In this document: one piece after another, positions 18,558-27,107 of the stretch | Position numbering within the stretch: the stretch's first letter is position 1 | How the letters are laid out: the number at the start of each line of letters is the position of its first letter | Source of the DNA: Marivirga salinae | GTDB lineage: Bacteria; Bacteroidota; Bacteroidia; Cytophagales; Cyclobacteriaceae | Reading direction: 5' to 3' | NCBI RefSeq assembly: GCF_030503855.1 | Contig: NZ_CP129971.1 | Coordinates: forward strand, 565,501-629,500 | DNA: 64,000 bases | Position numbers and translations under genes: made by a program | The notes under the pieces: model-generated | What the model was told of the DNA's origin: nothing | The model's input: only the letters and a program-made list of their open reading frames with translations | Databases searched by the model: none

Positions 18558-19042
18558 AGAGAGTAAGTAGATAGGAAAATAACTAGGGTACGAAGTACGA
18601 GCTGGGAAGCTCGCACTAGCGCTGGGAAGCTCGCACCAGGCTGGGAAGCTTGCAGCAGCAGTTGGGGAGCTCGCAGCAGCAGTTACACATAGCAAATCCT
18701 AGCCAAAACTTATTCGCTTCCTTTTGCAACAAAATGGTCAGACGGAATTAGAGCATTGTTTGAAGATTATTGCTTTAAGGAAATTCACCATTCTCAAATG
18801 GCTTTTTAGAACCCGTCAGACCGTGTGGACGCAGACTGTTTGCCAAGTGACGGTTCCCATCTTCCTTTAACATTCTCAACTCATCTTTTACTGAAGAGTC
18901 AAATTCAAGACAATTAGCGTCTGACCGTTATTCTAAAATAGTTAGGACTTTTCTACTTAGAACACTAAAATTCAACTGCCTTTCCGAATTTAGAATTAAA
19001 ATGATAAATTGAATGTTCTAAACCGATAGTAAAGCAAACAAA
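18558..19042. other. Repeat-rich intergenic region before the aldehyde dehydrogenase
   Basis: 485 bases without a convincing gene. The left part is the four-unit hairpin repeat (18598-18683); the remainder has scattered GTCAGAC/GTCTGAC words at about 18738, 18804 and 18921. Confidence 0.55.
18598..18683 (+). repeat. Four-unit tandem CGAGCT hairpin repeat
   Basis: Four degenerate units, each with GCTGGGAAGCT or a one-base variant (one reads GTTGGGGAGCT) and a tail such as CACTAGC, CACCAGG or CAGCAGCAG. Only the first unit has the complete CGAGCT stem. Confidence 0.65.
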
Positions 19043-20455
19043 ATGATAGAAGCCCCGGCAATAGTTAACACGCCTCTCGATAAACAATCAGCTATATTTC
19101 AGGCGCAAAAAGCATTTTTTAATACCCAAGCGACCAAAAGTTACGATTTCAGGAAAGCTCAATTGTTGAAATTGAAAGAGATGATCAAAGCCCATGAACA
19201 AAACATCATGTCGGCTTTATCTAAGGATTTTGGCAAACCAAATTTTGAATCATATGTGACAGAAATCGGTTTTTTGTACGATGAAATCAATTTCACTTTG
19301 AAAAATTTGAAGTCATGGATGAAGTCAAAAAAGGTGGGTACTGGACTAATTCATTTCCCCTCAAAAAGTAAAATTATTTATGAGCCAAAAGGAGTGACTT
19401 TGGTGATAGGCCCGTGGAACTATCCTTTCCAATTATTGCTAGCACCGGTTATTGCTTCCATAGCAGCGGGGAATACTTGCATCATTAAACCACCAGAAGA
19501 AACCCCGCATACCTCAAACTTAGTTGCGAAACTAATTCCTCAATATTTCAAAGAGGAGTTTTTGGCTGTGATTATGGGAGAAGGCAGAATAGTGGTGCCA
19601 GAACTGATGGAAAACAACCGTTTTGATCATGTGTTTTTTACTGGAAGTGTTCCAGTTGGGCGCATAATAGCAAAAATGGCGGCAGAACAACTAGTTCCGG
19701 TCACTTTGGAATTGGGTGGTAAATCACCTGCCATCATAGATGAAAAGACGAATCTGACTGTAGCCTCCCGCAGAATAGTTTTCGGGAAATTAATTAATGC
19801 AGGGCAAACCTGCGTTGCGCCTGATTATTTATTGGTTCATGAGAAAATAAAAGATGAATTTGTGGATGAACTGCGAGCTACTATTATGCAGTTTTATGGT
19901 ATTTCACCTACTCAAAGCAAAGATTTAGCTCAAATTGTAAATCAAAAAAGATATGATAAATTAAAATCCTACTTGAAGGAAGGAAAAGTGGTTTTTGGTG
20001 GGGCTTTTGATGATGAAAAAAGGAAAATAGAACCGACTATTATAGAAGGAATTACGGAAGAGGATTCCTTATTTCATGAAGAAATTTTTGGTCCAATTTT
20101 TCCTGTTTTCTCTTATAAAACAAATGAGGAGGCTTTAGATTTTATCCAAAAAAATCCTGACCCATTGGCTTTTTATATTTTCACTTCTAATAAAAAAACC
20201 GAAAATTATTTCTTGGATAGAGTGAGATTTGGGGGAGGGTCTGTTAATAATACGATTGTTCACTTGGCCAATCCTGAATTACCTTTTGGTGGGGTTGGTA
20301 ATAGTGGGAATGGTAGTTATCATGGTAAAGCAGGTTTTATGGCATTTTCCAATGAGAAATCCATCCTGAAATCAGGCACTTGGTTCGATCTAAGGAAAAA
20401 ATATCCTCCTTTTGATAAGAATAGTATGAAGTTGATTCGGTTTTTGATGAAATAG
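19043..20455 (+). CDS. Aldehyde dehydrogenase, ALDH3-like family
   Basis: Oxidises an aldehyde to the acid with NAD(P)+; 470 residues, the shorter length typical of the fatty-aldehyde (ALDH3/YwdH-like) branch. Catalytic cysteine is C257 in NAGQTCVAPDY, general base E223 in TLELGGKSPA, cofactor loop FTGSVPVG (199-206) and the conserved GPWNYPFQLLLAP (123-135). The C-terminal FSNEKSILKSGTWFDLRKKYPPF is also typical of ALDH3. The substrate is not evident; medium or long-chain aldehydes are usual. A terminator follows at about 50 bases. Single-gene unit. Confidence 0.93.
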   Translation: MIEAPAIVNTPLDKQSAIFQAQKAFFNTQATKSYDFRKAQLLKLKEMIKAHEQNIMSALSKDFGKPNFESYVTEIGFLYDEINFTLKNLKSWMKSKKVGTGLIHFPSKSKIIYEPKGVTLVIGPWNYPFQLLLAPVIASIAAGNTCIIKPPEETPHTSNLVAKLIPQYFKEEFLAVIMGEGRIVVPELMENNRFDHVFFTGSVPVGRIIAKMAAEQLVPVTLELGGKSPAIIDEKTNLTVASRRIVFGKLINAGQTCVAPDYLLVHEKIKDEFVDELRATIMQFYGISPTQSKDLAQIVNQKRYDKLKSYLKEGKVVFGGAFDDEKRKIEPTIIEGITEEDSLFHEEIFGPIFPVFSYKTNEEALDFIQKNPDPLAFYIFTSNKKTENYFLDRVRFGGGSVNNTIVHLANPELPFGGVGNSGNGSYHGKAGFMAFSNEKSILKSGTWFDLRKKYPPFDKNSMKLIRFLMK

Positions 20456-20505
20456 CCCGCTAACCCGCCAGCTGGCAGAGGAATCGCACGGAAAGGCTTT
20501 TTTTC

Positions 20506-20527
20506 CTCGCTAAAGCGAGAGTTTTTT
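20506..20527 (+). terminator. Terminator after the aldehyde dehydrogenase gene
   Basis: CTCGCT/AGCGAG stem with a two-base spacer, then AGTTTTTT. It lies 50 bases after the stop codon. Confidence 0.6.
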
Positions 20528-20580
20528 CACGCGAAGGCGCTAAGGCGCAAAGTTTAACGCAACGTTAAAAATGAAATTAA
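20528..20580 (+). repeat. GCGCTAAG repeat, left flank of the GxxExxY gene
   Basis: Contains CGCGAAGGCGCTAAGGCGC and TTAACGCAACGTTAAAAAT. It recurs with the same orientation at 21077-21120 on the other side of the gene, and 21191-21227 carries the reverse complement of the CGCTAAGGCGCAAAG part. Confidence 0.6.
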
Positions 20581-20595
20581 ATACTTTGTTAGGAA

Positions 20596-20979
20596 TTATA
20601 AGCCATTAACTATTCTTTTGATGCCGTTTTTAAGCAGGTTTTCATTGAAGTTTATCAGCAAGCCTAATTTAATACCACTTAATCTCAAATAAGTTAACAG
20701 TTGTTTTTTATGGACAGCTTGCAATGACTCTATTGATTTAAGTTCAATAATTACTTTGTCTTCAACAATCAAATCAGCTTTGAATCCCATTTCCATGGTT
20801 TTATTATTCCATTGAACTGGAATCGGAAATTGTCTTTTGATTTCTAAGCCTTCTTCTTGAAGTTCATAAAATAATACTTCTTCATAAACAGATTCGAATA
20901 TTCCTGGTCCTAATTCGGTATGGATTCTAAAACTGCAATCGAGTATTAATCGGCTGATTTCGTTTTCAGTTAGGGACAT
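20596..20979 (-). CDS. GxxExxY protein
   Basis: A 127-residue protein of the GxxExxY family, a compact PD-(D/E)xK-like nuclease fold of unknown role. The name motif is GIFESVY at about 25-31. The presumed active-site residues follow: ADLIVEDKVIIELKS at about 64-78. The repeat-flanked setting is common for this family in Bacteroidota, and some family genes occur as intervening sequences in 23S rRNA genes. Here it is an isolated minus-strand gene between direct repeats, suggesting movement as a unit; no transposase is present. Confidence 0.88.
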   Translation of the reverse strand: MSLTENEISRLILDCSFRIHTELGPGIFESVYEEVLFYELQEEGLEIKRQFPIPVQWNNKTMEMGFKADLIVEDKVIIELKSIESLQAVHKKQLLTYLRLSGIKLGLLINFNENLLKNGIKRIVNGL

Positions 20980-21076
20980 GGTTTTGGTTGTTTAAGGTTG
21001 CTTCTTCTTTCAATATTTCCTGAAAGCCTAAGGCTTTTTATTTTCACGCAAGACCTGTCCCGTACTGAAGTTGGGA

Positions 21077-21120
21077 GTCGCAGAGGCGCTAAGTTTTACG
21101 CAACGTTAAAAATAATATTA
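21077..21120 (+). repeat. GCGCTAAG repeat, right flank of the GxxExxY gene
   Basis: GAGGCGCTAAGTTTTACG and CAACGTTAAAAATAATATTA, a direct copy of 20528-20580. A palindrome AAAGCCTAAGGCTTT lies just left of it (about 21023-21037). Confidence 0.6.
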
Positions 21121-21190
21121 ACTTTTAAAAAATAATTAAACTGCTAATGCAATTACTCATATAAATATATAATTAAATTTTACAATTTCT

Positions 21191-21227
21191 TTGCGAGGTC
21201 TTTGCGCCTTAGCGTCTTGGCGTGAGA
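21191..21227 (-). repeat. GCGCTAAG repeat, inverted copy
   Basis: On the minus strand CACGCCAAGACGCTAAGGCG and CAAAGACCTCGC; it is inverted relative to the two copies flanking the GxxExxY gene, and is followed by AAGCCTTAGGCTT (about 21234). Confidence 0.6.
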
Positions 21228-21263
21228 CACCAAAAGCCTTAGGCTTCATAAGCCCAGCGTGCT

Positions 21264-24200
21264 CTACTGAAAAATAATCTTTTTGACTTTTTCTTCGCCT
21301 TGGTAGCGGATGCGGAGGAAATAAATGCCAGGCTTGATATTATCTCTATCTATTTTGATTTCATGATAGCCGGCTTCCAGATCATAAAAATAGGTTTTAA
21401 CGGTTTGGCCATTACTTTGCTCTAAGCTTAGATCGACATTGGCATTTTCGGGGATGATCAATGGCATCGTGAATTGTGTGGCAACAGGATTTGGATAGAT
21501 TTCCATTATAATCAGTCCGCTTTCTATATTAGTACAGACTCTGTTGTTATTCTCATTGCTATCACTTCCCTGTGAATTATGCGGAATTGCTCGAATACAA
21601 ATCTTAGCTAAGCCTCTGATTTGTTCTTCTGTCAGTTTTATGCTTAGGGCAACATTTCTATTTCTTTCTGGTAAAAGTGGTTCTTCTATGGTTTCCGTCA
21701 CGGAATAACTACCCAAATCAATATCCAAATCTAATCTCTCAGGTACTAGCGTTCCTTTGTTGCTAATGTTTAATATAAAACTGGTGAACTCTTGATCTTG
21801 GGTAATTCTCAGATTATTTAATGCGATATCTAAATTAGGTTTACGTATTCTGATTTGCTCGTAATGTGTATCGGAACAGCCTGCTTCATTGGTAATAATT
21901 AGACCTAGTAGGTAAGTGCCGGGTTCTGTGATGGTGTGGTTTAATTGAGCAGAAGACGATATAGTATCGTTATTTAGGGTCCAGGTAATGTTGGATGATG
22001 GGTTTTGAGGGTTAGAAGTTAGAAGTTGGAAGTTGGAAGTTGGAAGTTGACCAACTGACTCGGTCTGACTAGCGTCTGACCTTGCTTCTGTATCCGTGTT
22101 GGCCGGTCTGACTGTCGTCTGACCTACTGATTCCGCATTGAGGTTGAGGGTGTAGGGAAATGCTGCTAAAGTTTGTTCTAATTCGAAAAAGGCTGTTGGG
22201 CTTGGGCTTACGCTTATGGTTTTTTCTATGTTTTGAATACAACCGTTTTGGGTTTCTACTTGAAGACCGAGGAGAAAGTCTCCACTATTTGGGAAGGTGT
22301 ACTGCGGTTGAAAATCAGTGGATATCGTTTCCCCATCCAGGCTCCAACTATAATTTTTCAAAATATTCCCTTTTAAATCAGTTATATTTTCGAGAACAAC
22401 CGCTTCGTTTGCACAAATCTTACTGACCTGAAATTCCGGTTCTGGTAATGGCAAGATCTCTATAGTTTCCGTAATGGAATTGCTGCAAAGGTTTTCATTT
22501 TGTTGACGATAGCGTAATTGATAGCTTCCAGAATTTTCGAATGCATAAGAGAAATTCTCTGACTGGGCGGTAAAGACAACAACACCTGCCTGATTTTGAA
22601 GTTCCCAGAAATGAGCTATGATATTGTCGGTATTTTCAGGGCTAAATAAAATAGGATTGTTAAGGCAGTTTTCTTCGTAAGTGAAAGCTGGTTGCGGCAA
22701 AGCATTGACCGATACAGTTTGCATGCCTGAGGAAGTACAGCCATCAGCAGTAGTGACCTGCAAGTGGACTTGGTAAGTGCCTGCTGTAGGGAATGTAAAT
22801 TGAGGATTGGCTTTAGCGGACAGATCAGAAGAAGTACCCGAAATGCCAAAATCCCAAAGGTAATCGGTGATATTGGATTTCTGCAGCACCACCTCTTCAT
22901 TGAATTGCACCGGTTGGTTTGCACAACCCACTTCCGATTCGAAGGCTACTGTGGCTATTGGATGGACGATAACCTCTTGCTCGAAGGTGTAATCACAACC
23001 ATTGCTAGTAAAAGCAGAGAGTTGCACATTGTATGTGCCAGCTGAATCGTAACTATGGTTAGGATTTAGTTGCGTGGATTGGGTGCCATCTCCAAAATCC
23101 CATTGAAAATTTTGCAAGAACTCGCCAGTACTTTTATTCTCAAAATTAACTACCTGACCAAAACAATCATCATTATAATTGAAATCGACCAAAGGACCAG
23201 GGTTAACCGAAATAGTGTCTGTTTTTTCCACTAAGCAGCCCGCCATTTCAATTTGAAAATTGATAATGTATTCTCCTTCGGTTGCATAAATATGTTCAGG
23301 ATTTTCCTCTGTTGAAGTATTTCCATCCCCAAAATCCCATTGGAATGTGGCGCTAGTAGGCAAATTAGTAGTATTTGTAAAATTTAAGGGTTTTTGAGAG
23401 CAAATACTGCCTTGGACTTGCGCTTGAAAACTTGGTTGTGGCTCTGCATAGATGGTTACACTATCTTGAAAAAGATTTTTACAGCCTGCCGTATCGGTTA
23501 CGGATAGCTGAACTAAATACTCACCAGCACTGCTAAAAAGGTGTGCTGGATTGGCTTCTGTGGAAGCATCGCCATCCCCAAAATCCCAGCTATAGGAACT
23601 GATCTCGGTATTGCTTTCGCTTGAAAACTGTATAGGTGCACTTACACATAAACTTTCCCCTGTGGTAAATGCTATTTCAGGTGCTTGATTTTCTGTTACC
23701 GTTATTTCCTTGGTGATAGATTTACTCTTACCGTTTTCGTGATAAGCAGTTAGCTTGAGGGGGTAAGTGTCTGCTAAGAAGAGAGAGAGAGTCGGATTTG
23801 TTTCTGTGGAGAAATCCGTAGTTGCCGAGCATTCGTTTACAAACTCATATCTAAACAATTTAGATAGTCCAAAATTCATGGTAAAACCTAACCATCTTGA
23901 GCTGTCTCTTAAAATTTGGACATGAGCATTGCTAGTGGGAGGAATGATCTCTTTTCTTCCTAAATTTTGCATGATCGGGTTGATATTCATTGACGACCCG
24001 AAACTGAATCTGACCAGTTCACCTGCCCTGTACTGGATAAAACCATAGTACTTTTCATCAGTTTTTATCAATTGCAAACCACCAGGAGAAGTAAGGTCTA
24101 AGCTGCTAACATCGAACTCGCTTATGGCCGGAGTCGAACTTAGGTCATTTCCGAATTCTAGATAGTAAACATTACTGTTGCCAAATGATGATAAAACTCC

Positions 24201-27107
24201 AAAATAATTGCCGCTATCTTCAATAATATCTAAGCCCCAAAGCCTATTGCTATTAGGTACATTAATGCTGGTTGCTGTTACTGTATTATTAATAGAATTG
24301 CCAAAATCTAGCCTTGTAATACGGGTACCGTTCATTACAAAGGCAAAAATCATATCAGAATATTGCTTGACATGTATGCCATCAGGTTTACTGATTTGAC
24401 CAAAGTTAGTGAGGTTTATCGCAGTCGGGGTATTTGAAAGAGACGAACCGAATGATAACTTAATAATATCATAGTTGTCATAATTAGTTACCAATGCATA
24501 CCAATCATCCCCTTCTTGGATAAAATCAATAGCTACGGGACCCCTAAATAAGTCATCAATGTTGCCCAAATCAGTTAAGCCTGGTTCGGAAGAAGGATTT
24601 TCACCATAATCCAATCGATAAAGATTATTGTTGTTCCGACCGAAAGTGAACCCAAAAGTGCTATCACCGTCCTGAATAATCTTAAAAGCAATACTGTTAT
24701 CAAAATTAAAGTCAATTAACTCCACTTCATTTTTATGCTGCTGCCCTAAATCAAAGGGACACAAATCCCATTCGTAACGTGCCGCATTAACAGAAGTGTT
24801 TTCTAATTCAAACTGCTCTCCCAAACAAACTTCAACAGGTAAATTAAAATCAGGGGCCGGGCTTTCTGAAACTTTGACTTCAATTGATCTCTGGGCAGTG
24901 AAAAGACAGCCGTTTTCCGTTGTGACTTCCAAATTGACTGCGTAAGTTCCTTCGCCCAAAGTATAAGTGGCAGTGTCGGTAGTTTGAATTTCACCATTAA
25001 CTTCCCATTCATAGCCAAGGTTCTGGGTGCTATCAAAATCATTGTTCCAGTCAATGCCCAGGTCAAAAGGCAGGTTTTCTATGGCTTCAGTCGACATAAT
25101 ACTATCCACCAATTGCTCAAAAATTTGGATATTTTGTGTAGCTGTATTGTCACAGCCGCTGGCATTGCTAACCGTTAAACTTAAGGCATAAGTGCCCGGA
25201 TTAACATAGGTAACTTGCGGATTTTCGGCCGTACTGCTTTCCCCGTTCCCGAAATCCCACTGATAGCCCGTAATATTGGCTCCCGTGCTTAGGTTGGTAA
25301 ACTGAATGGCTTCCCCCAAACAATTGTTGTCATAGCTAAAGTCCACCTCAGGCCCCTCTATAATTTCCCAGGTGGATTGATAGGTTTGAATACAACCCAA
25401 AACATTGGCTTCCAAAGTTATAATTTTAGTGCCAGGAGTTTCAAAAGTGAAATTTGGGTTTTCTTCTGTACTATTCCCTTCTCCATTAAAATCCCATGAC
25501 CATGCCACATTCCCCCCATAGTCAAAAGGAGTTGTATTGCTAAAGGCAACGGGCTCAAAAGAGCAGTACTCCGTTTTTGTCGTTATAAATTCCGGCTGGG
25601 GCTCGGGCAAAATACTTAAGGTATCATAAAATATATTGGTACAGCCAGCAGTGCTCTCTACTTCCAAAGAAATATAATATTCGCCATCTGAACCATACTG
25701 ATGGCTTGGGGAAATGGCCGTGCTTGTACTCCCATCCCCAAAATCCCATAAGTAAGAAACAATATTTTCTGAAGTTGAAAATTCAAAAGGAATATTGTTA
25801 GTAACACAATAAGCTGGATCAGCTACAGTCTCACCTTGTAAAGGTTGAACGGTGATTTCATTGATAGTCGATGATGAATTACCATCTGCATCATAAGCTG
25901 TTAGTTTTATCGGGTATATCCCGTAGGATGAATAAGAAATAGTAGGCTGAAAATCTTCTGAATAAATAATGCTACTATTGCATTGAAAATTATTTTCTAC
26001 TAAAAAGAACTTTGAGTCTGGGTTATTATTATCCTTTAAAACAACTCCTTTCCATTTTCCTAAATCTCTAAAAAATTTTAAAGCATATCCTTCATTATAA
26101 ACATTAGACGTTCCATAAGGCTCTACATCACTTGCATTAATAGCAGCTTCAATGTTGGTCAATTTAATTTTACTTAATACACCTTGGAATGTTAAAGTAT
26201 GAAGATAAACCCCCGTATCAGATTTAGTTAGAAAAATACTGTTTGGATTTCCAGAATATAAATCAGTTCCAATTACTGTTGGTTCTTCTAGATACCCACT
26301 CATTAAGTCAGGATTAAATTTTGCCCTATAAATGTTTTTACTATTAAAGTCCGAAATAAAAGAATACCAGCTGTCATTTTCTTTAATAAGCTTGGCATCC
26401 CTAGCAGATGATACTCCAGAAATGCTGCTAGTTAAAAAGGTATTTGCTTCTGTTATTGGACTTTCAAAATCATTATTGGTATTTAAAATGTTAATACTTC
26501 CATTAGGGTTGTTAACCACTAAATAATAGACGTTATCTTCCTTAAGTATTTGCATTTTAACCAGACTGTTGGATAAGCCAGATTTTAAAATAAATTCGGA
26601 AGGGGTGTTATTTAAAATACTATTCCCAAAATTTAAACTTTTTATTGAAGCATCATCGCGATTATATAAAAGTACATACCAATTATTTTGGTGGTACTGC
26701 ATTTCAATTGAGAGTGCCCTCCCTAAAAAACCTGCACTTAAAGTTATTTCCTCTATCAATGTGGGTGGCATGTCAAGCCCATTCTGAAATATAAATCGAT
26801 ATAATTTATTTGTACTGTAACCGGCTGCAAATCCAATCCATTCACCGTTGATTTTTTTCACATCAAACGCCAAAATTCTACCAGCGCCCGTTAAATTTCC
26901 TATTTCCGAAACATTTGTGACCCCATCAAACCCAGAGAAACAAAATTCCCATTCATAACTAGTGGCATTAACAGAAGTGTTTTCCAGTTGAAACTGCTCG
27001 TCTAAACATACATCAGCTGGTAAATTGAAATCAGCTGTAGGTGTCTGACTAAAAAGCTGGAAAGACATTACAGTGCAAAAAATTGATATGTAAATACTCT
27101 TAATCAA
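21264..27107 (-). CDS. Giant PKD-domain T9SS cargo with two propeller-like inserts and type A sorting domain
   Basis: A 1947-residue secreted surface protein. Signal peptide 1-21 (ending LFSQ). Two large homologous modules (about 24-420 and 755-1140) each begin FNLP(A/V)(D/E)VCLxEQF and carry a propeller-like insert within a PKD-type fold. PKD domains (WDFGDG) fill about 420-745 and 1140-1740. A CARDB-like domain follows (about 1755-1860), then a type A T9SS sorting domain (about 1865-1947: EIYPNPVATQF, PGIYFLRIRYQGEEKVKKIIFQ). The start codon is TTG, overlapping the TGA stop of the upstream glycosyltransferase in TTGA; no ATG would retain the signal peptide. Residues about 1657-1703 are encoded by a dispersed repeat. 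Probably an adhesin delivered to the surface with the polysaccharide. Confidence 0.85.
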   Translation of the reverse strand: MIKSIYISIFCTVMSFQLFSQTPTADFNLPADVCLDEQFQLENTSVNATSYEWEFCFSGFDGVTNVSEIGNLTGAGRILAFDVKKINGEWIGFAAGYSTNKLYRFIFQNGLDMPPTLIEEITLSAGFLGRALSIEMQYHQNNWYVLLYNRDDASIKSLNFGNSILNNTPSEFILKSGLSNSLVKMQILKEDNVYYLVVNNPNGSINILNTNNDFESPITEANTFLTSSISGVSSARDAKLIKENDSWYSFISDFNSKNIYRAKFNPDLMSGYLEEPTVIGTDLYSGNPNSIFLTKSDTGVYLHTLTFQGVLSKIKLTNIEAAINASDVEPYGTSNVYNEGYALKFFRDLGKWKGVVLKDNNNPDSKFFLVENNFQCNSSIIYSEDFQPTISYSSYGIYPIKLTAYDADGNSSSTINEITVQPLQGETVADPAYCVTNNIPFEFSTSENIVSYLWDFGDGSTSTAISPSHQYGSDGEYYISLEVESTAGCTNIFYDTLSILPEPQPEFITTKTEYCSFEPVAFSNTTPFDYGGNVAWSWDFNGEGNSTEENPNFTFETPGTKIITLEANVLGCIQTYQSTWEIIEGPEVDFSYDNNCLGEAIQFTNLSTGANITGYQWDFGNGESSTAENPQVTYVNPGTYALSLTVSNASGCDNTATQNIQIFEQLVDSIMSTEAIENLPFDLGIDWNNDFDSTQNLGYEWEVNGEIQTTDTATYTLGEGTYAVNLEVTTENGCLFTAQRSIEVKVSESPAPDFNLPVEVCLGEQFELENTSVNAARYEWDLCPFDLGQQHKNEVELIDFNFDNSIAFKIIQDGDSTFGFTFGRNNNNLYRLDYGENPSSEPGLTDLGNIDDLFRGPVAIDFIQEGDDWYALVTNYDNYDIIKLSFGSSLSNTPTAINLTNFGQISKPDGIHVKQYSDMIFAFVMNGTRITRLDFGNSINNTVTATSINVPNSNRLWGLDIIEDSGNYFGVLSSFGNSNVYYLEFGNDLSSTPAISEFDVSSLDLTSPGGLQLIKTDEKYYGFIQYRAGELVRFSFGSSMNINPIMQNLGRKEIIPPTSNAHVQILRDSSRWLGFTMNFGLSKLFRYEFVNECSATTDFSTETNPTLSLFLADTYPLKLTAYHENGKSKSITKEITVTENQAPEIAFTTGESLCVSAPIQFSSESNTEISSYSWDFGDGDASTEANPAHLFSSAGEYLVQLSVTDTAGCKNLFQDSVTIYAEPQPSFQAQVQGSICSQKPLNFTNTTNLPTSATFQWDFGDGNTSTEENPEHIYATEGEYIINFQIEMAGCLVEKTDTISVNPGPLVDFNYNDDCFGQVVNFENKSTGEFLQNFQWDFGDGTQSTQLNPNHSYDSAGTYNVQLSAFTSNGCDYTFEQEVIVHPIATVAFESEVGCANQPVQFNEEVVLQKSNITDYLWDFGISGTSSDLSAKANPQFTFPTAGTYQVHLQVTTADGCTSSGMQTVSVNALPQPAFTYEENCLNNPILFSPENTDNIIAHFWELQNQAGVVVFTAQSENFSYAFENSGSYQLRYRQQNENLCSNSITETIEILPLPEPEFQVSKICANEAVVLENITDLKGNILKNYSWSLDGETISTDFQPQYTFPNSGDFLLGLQVETQNGCIQNIEKTISVSPSPTAFFELEQTLAAFPYTLNLNAESVGQTTVRPANTDTEARSDASQTESVGQLPTSNFQLLTSNPQNPSSNITWTLNNDTISSSAQLNHTITEPGTYLLGLIITNEAGCSDTHYEQIRIRKPNLDIALNNLRITQDQEFTSFILNISNKGTLVPERLDLDIDLGSYSVTETIEEPLLPERNRNVALSIKLTEEQIRGLAKICIRAIPHNSQGSDSNENNNRVCTNIESGLIIMEIYPNPVATQFTMPLIIPENANVDLSLEQSNGQTVKTYFYDLEAGYHEIKIDRDNIKPGIYFLRIRYQGEEKVKKIIFQ
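22000..22140. repeat. Dispersed repeat tract inside the PKD cargo gene
   Basis: Tandem AGTTGGA words, then two palindromes GGTCTGACT..CGTCTGACC (22062-22081 and 22105-22124). These are the words of intergenic repeats at 11040-11150, 17500-17600 and 42551-42580. In the reading frame they encode the out-of-character stretch around SVGQTTVRPANTDTEARSD and SVGQLPTSNFQLLTSN, without breaking the frame. Confidence 0.7.

Noticed and set aside
18598..18683. Possible CRISPR array from the tandem hairpin units
   Set aside because: Units are contiguous or nearly so, degenerate, lack spacers of constant length and no cas genes are nearby.
19043..21000. Toxin-antitoxin or restriction role for the GxxExxY gene with the aldehyde dehydrogenase
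   Set aside because: They are convergent, separated by a terminator, and no antitoxin-like frame is present.
22616..23045. Overlapping frames on both strands inside the PKD gene
   Set aside because: Shadow frames of PKD repeats; no start context or protein-like composition.
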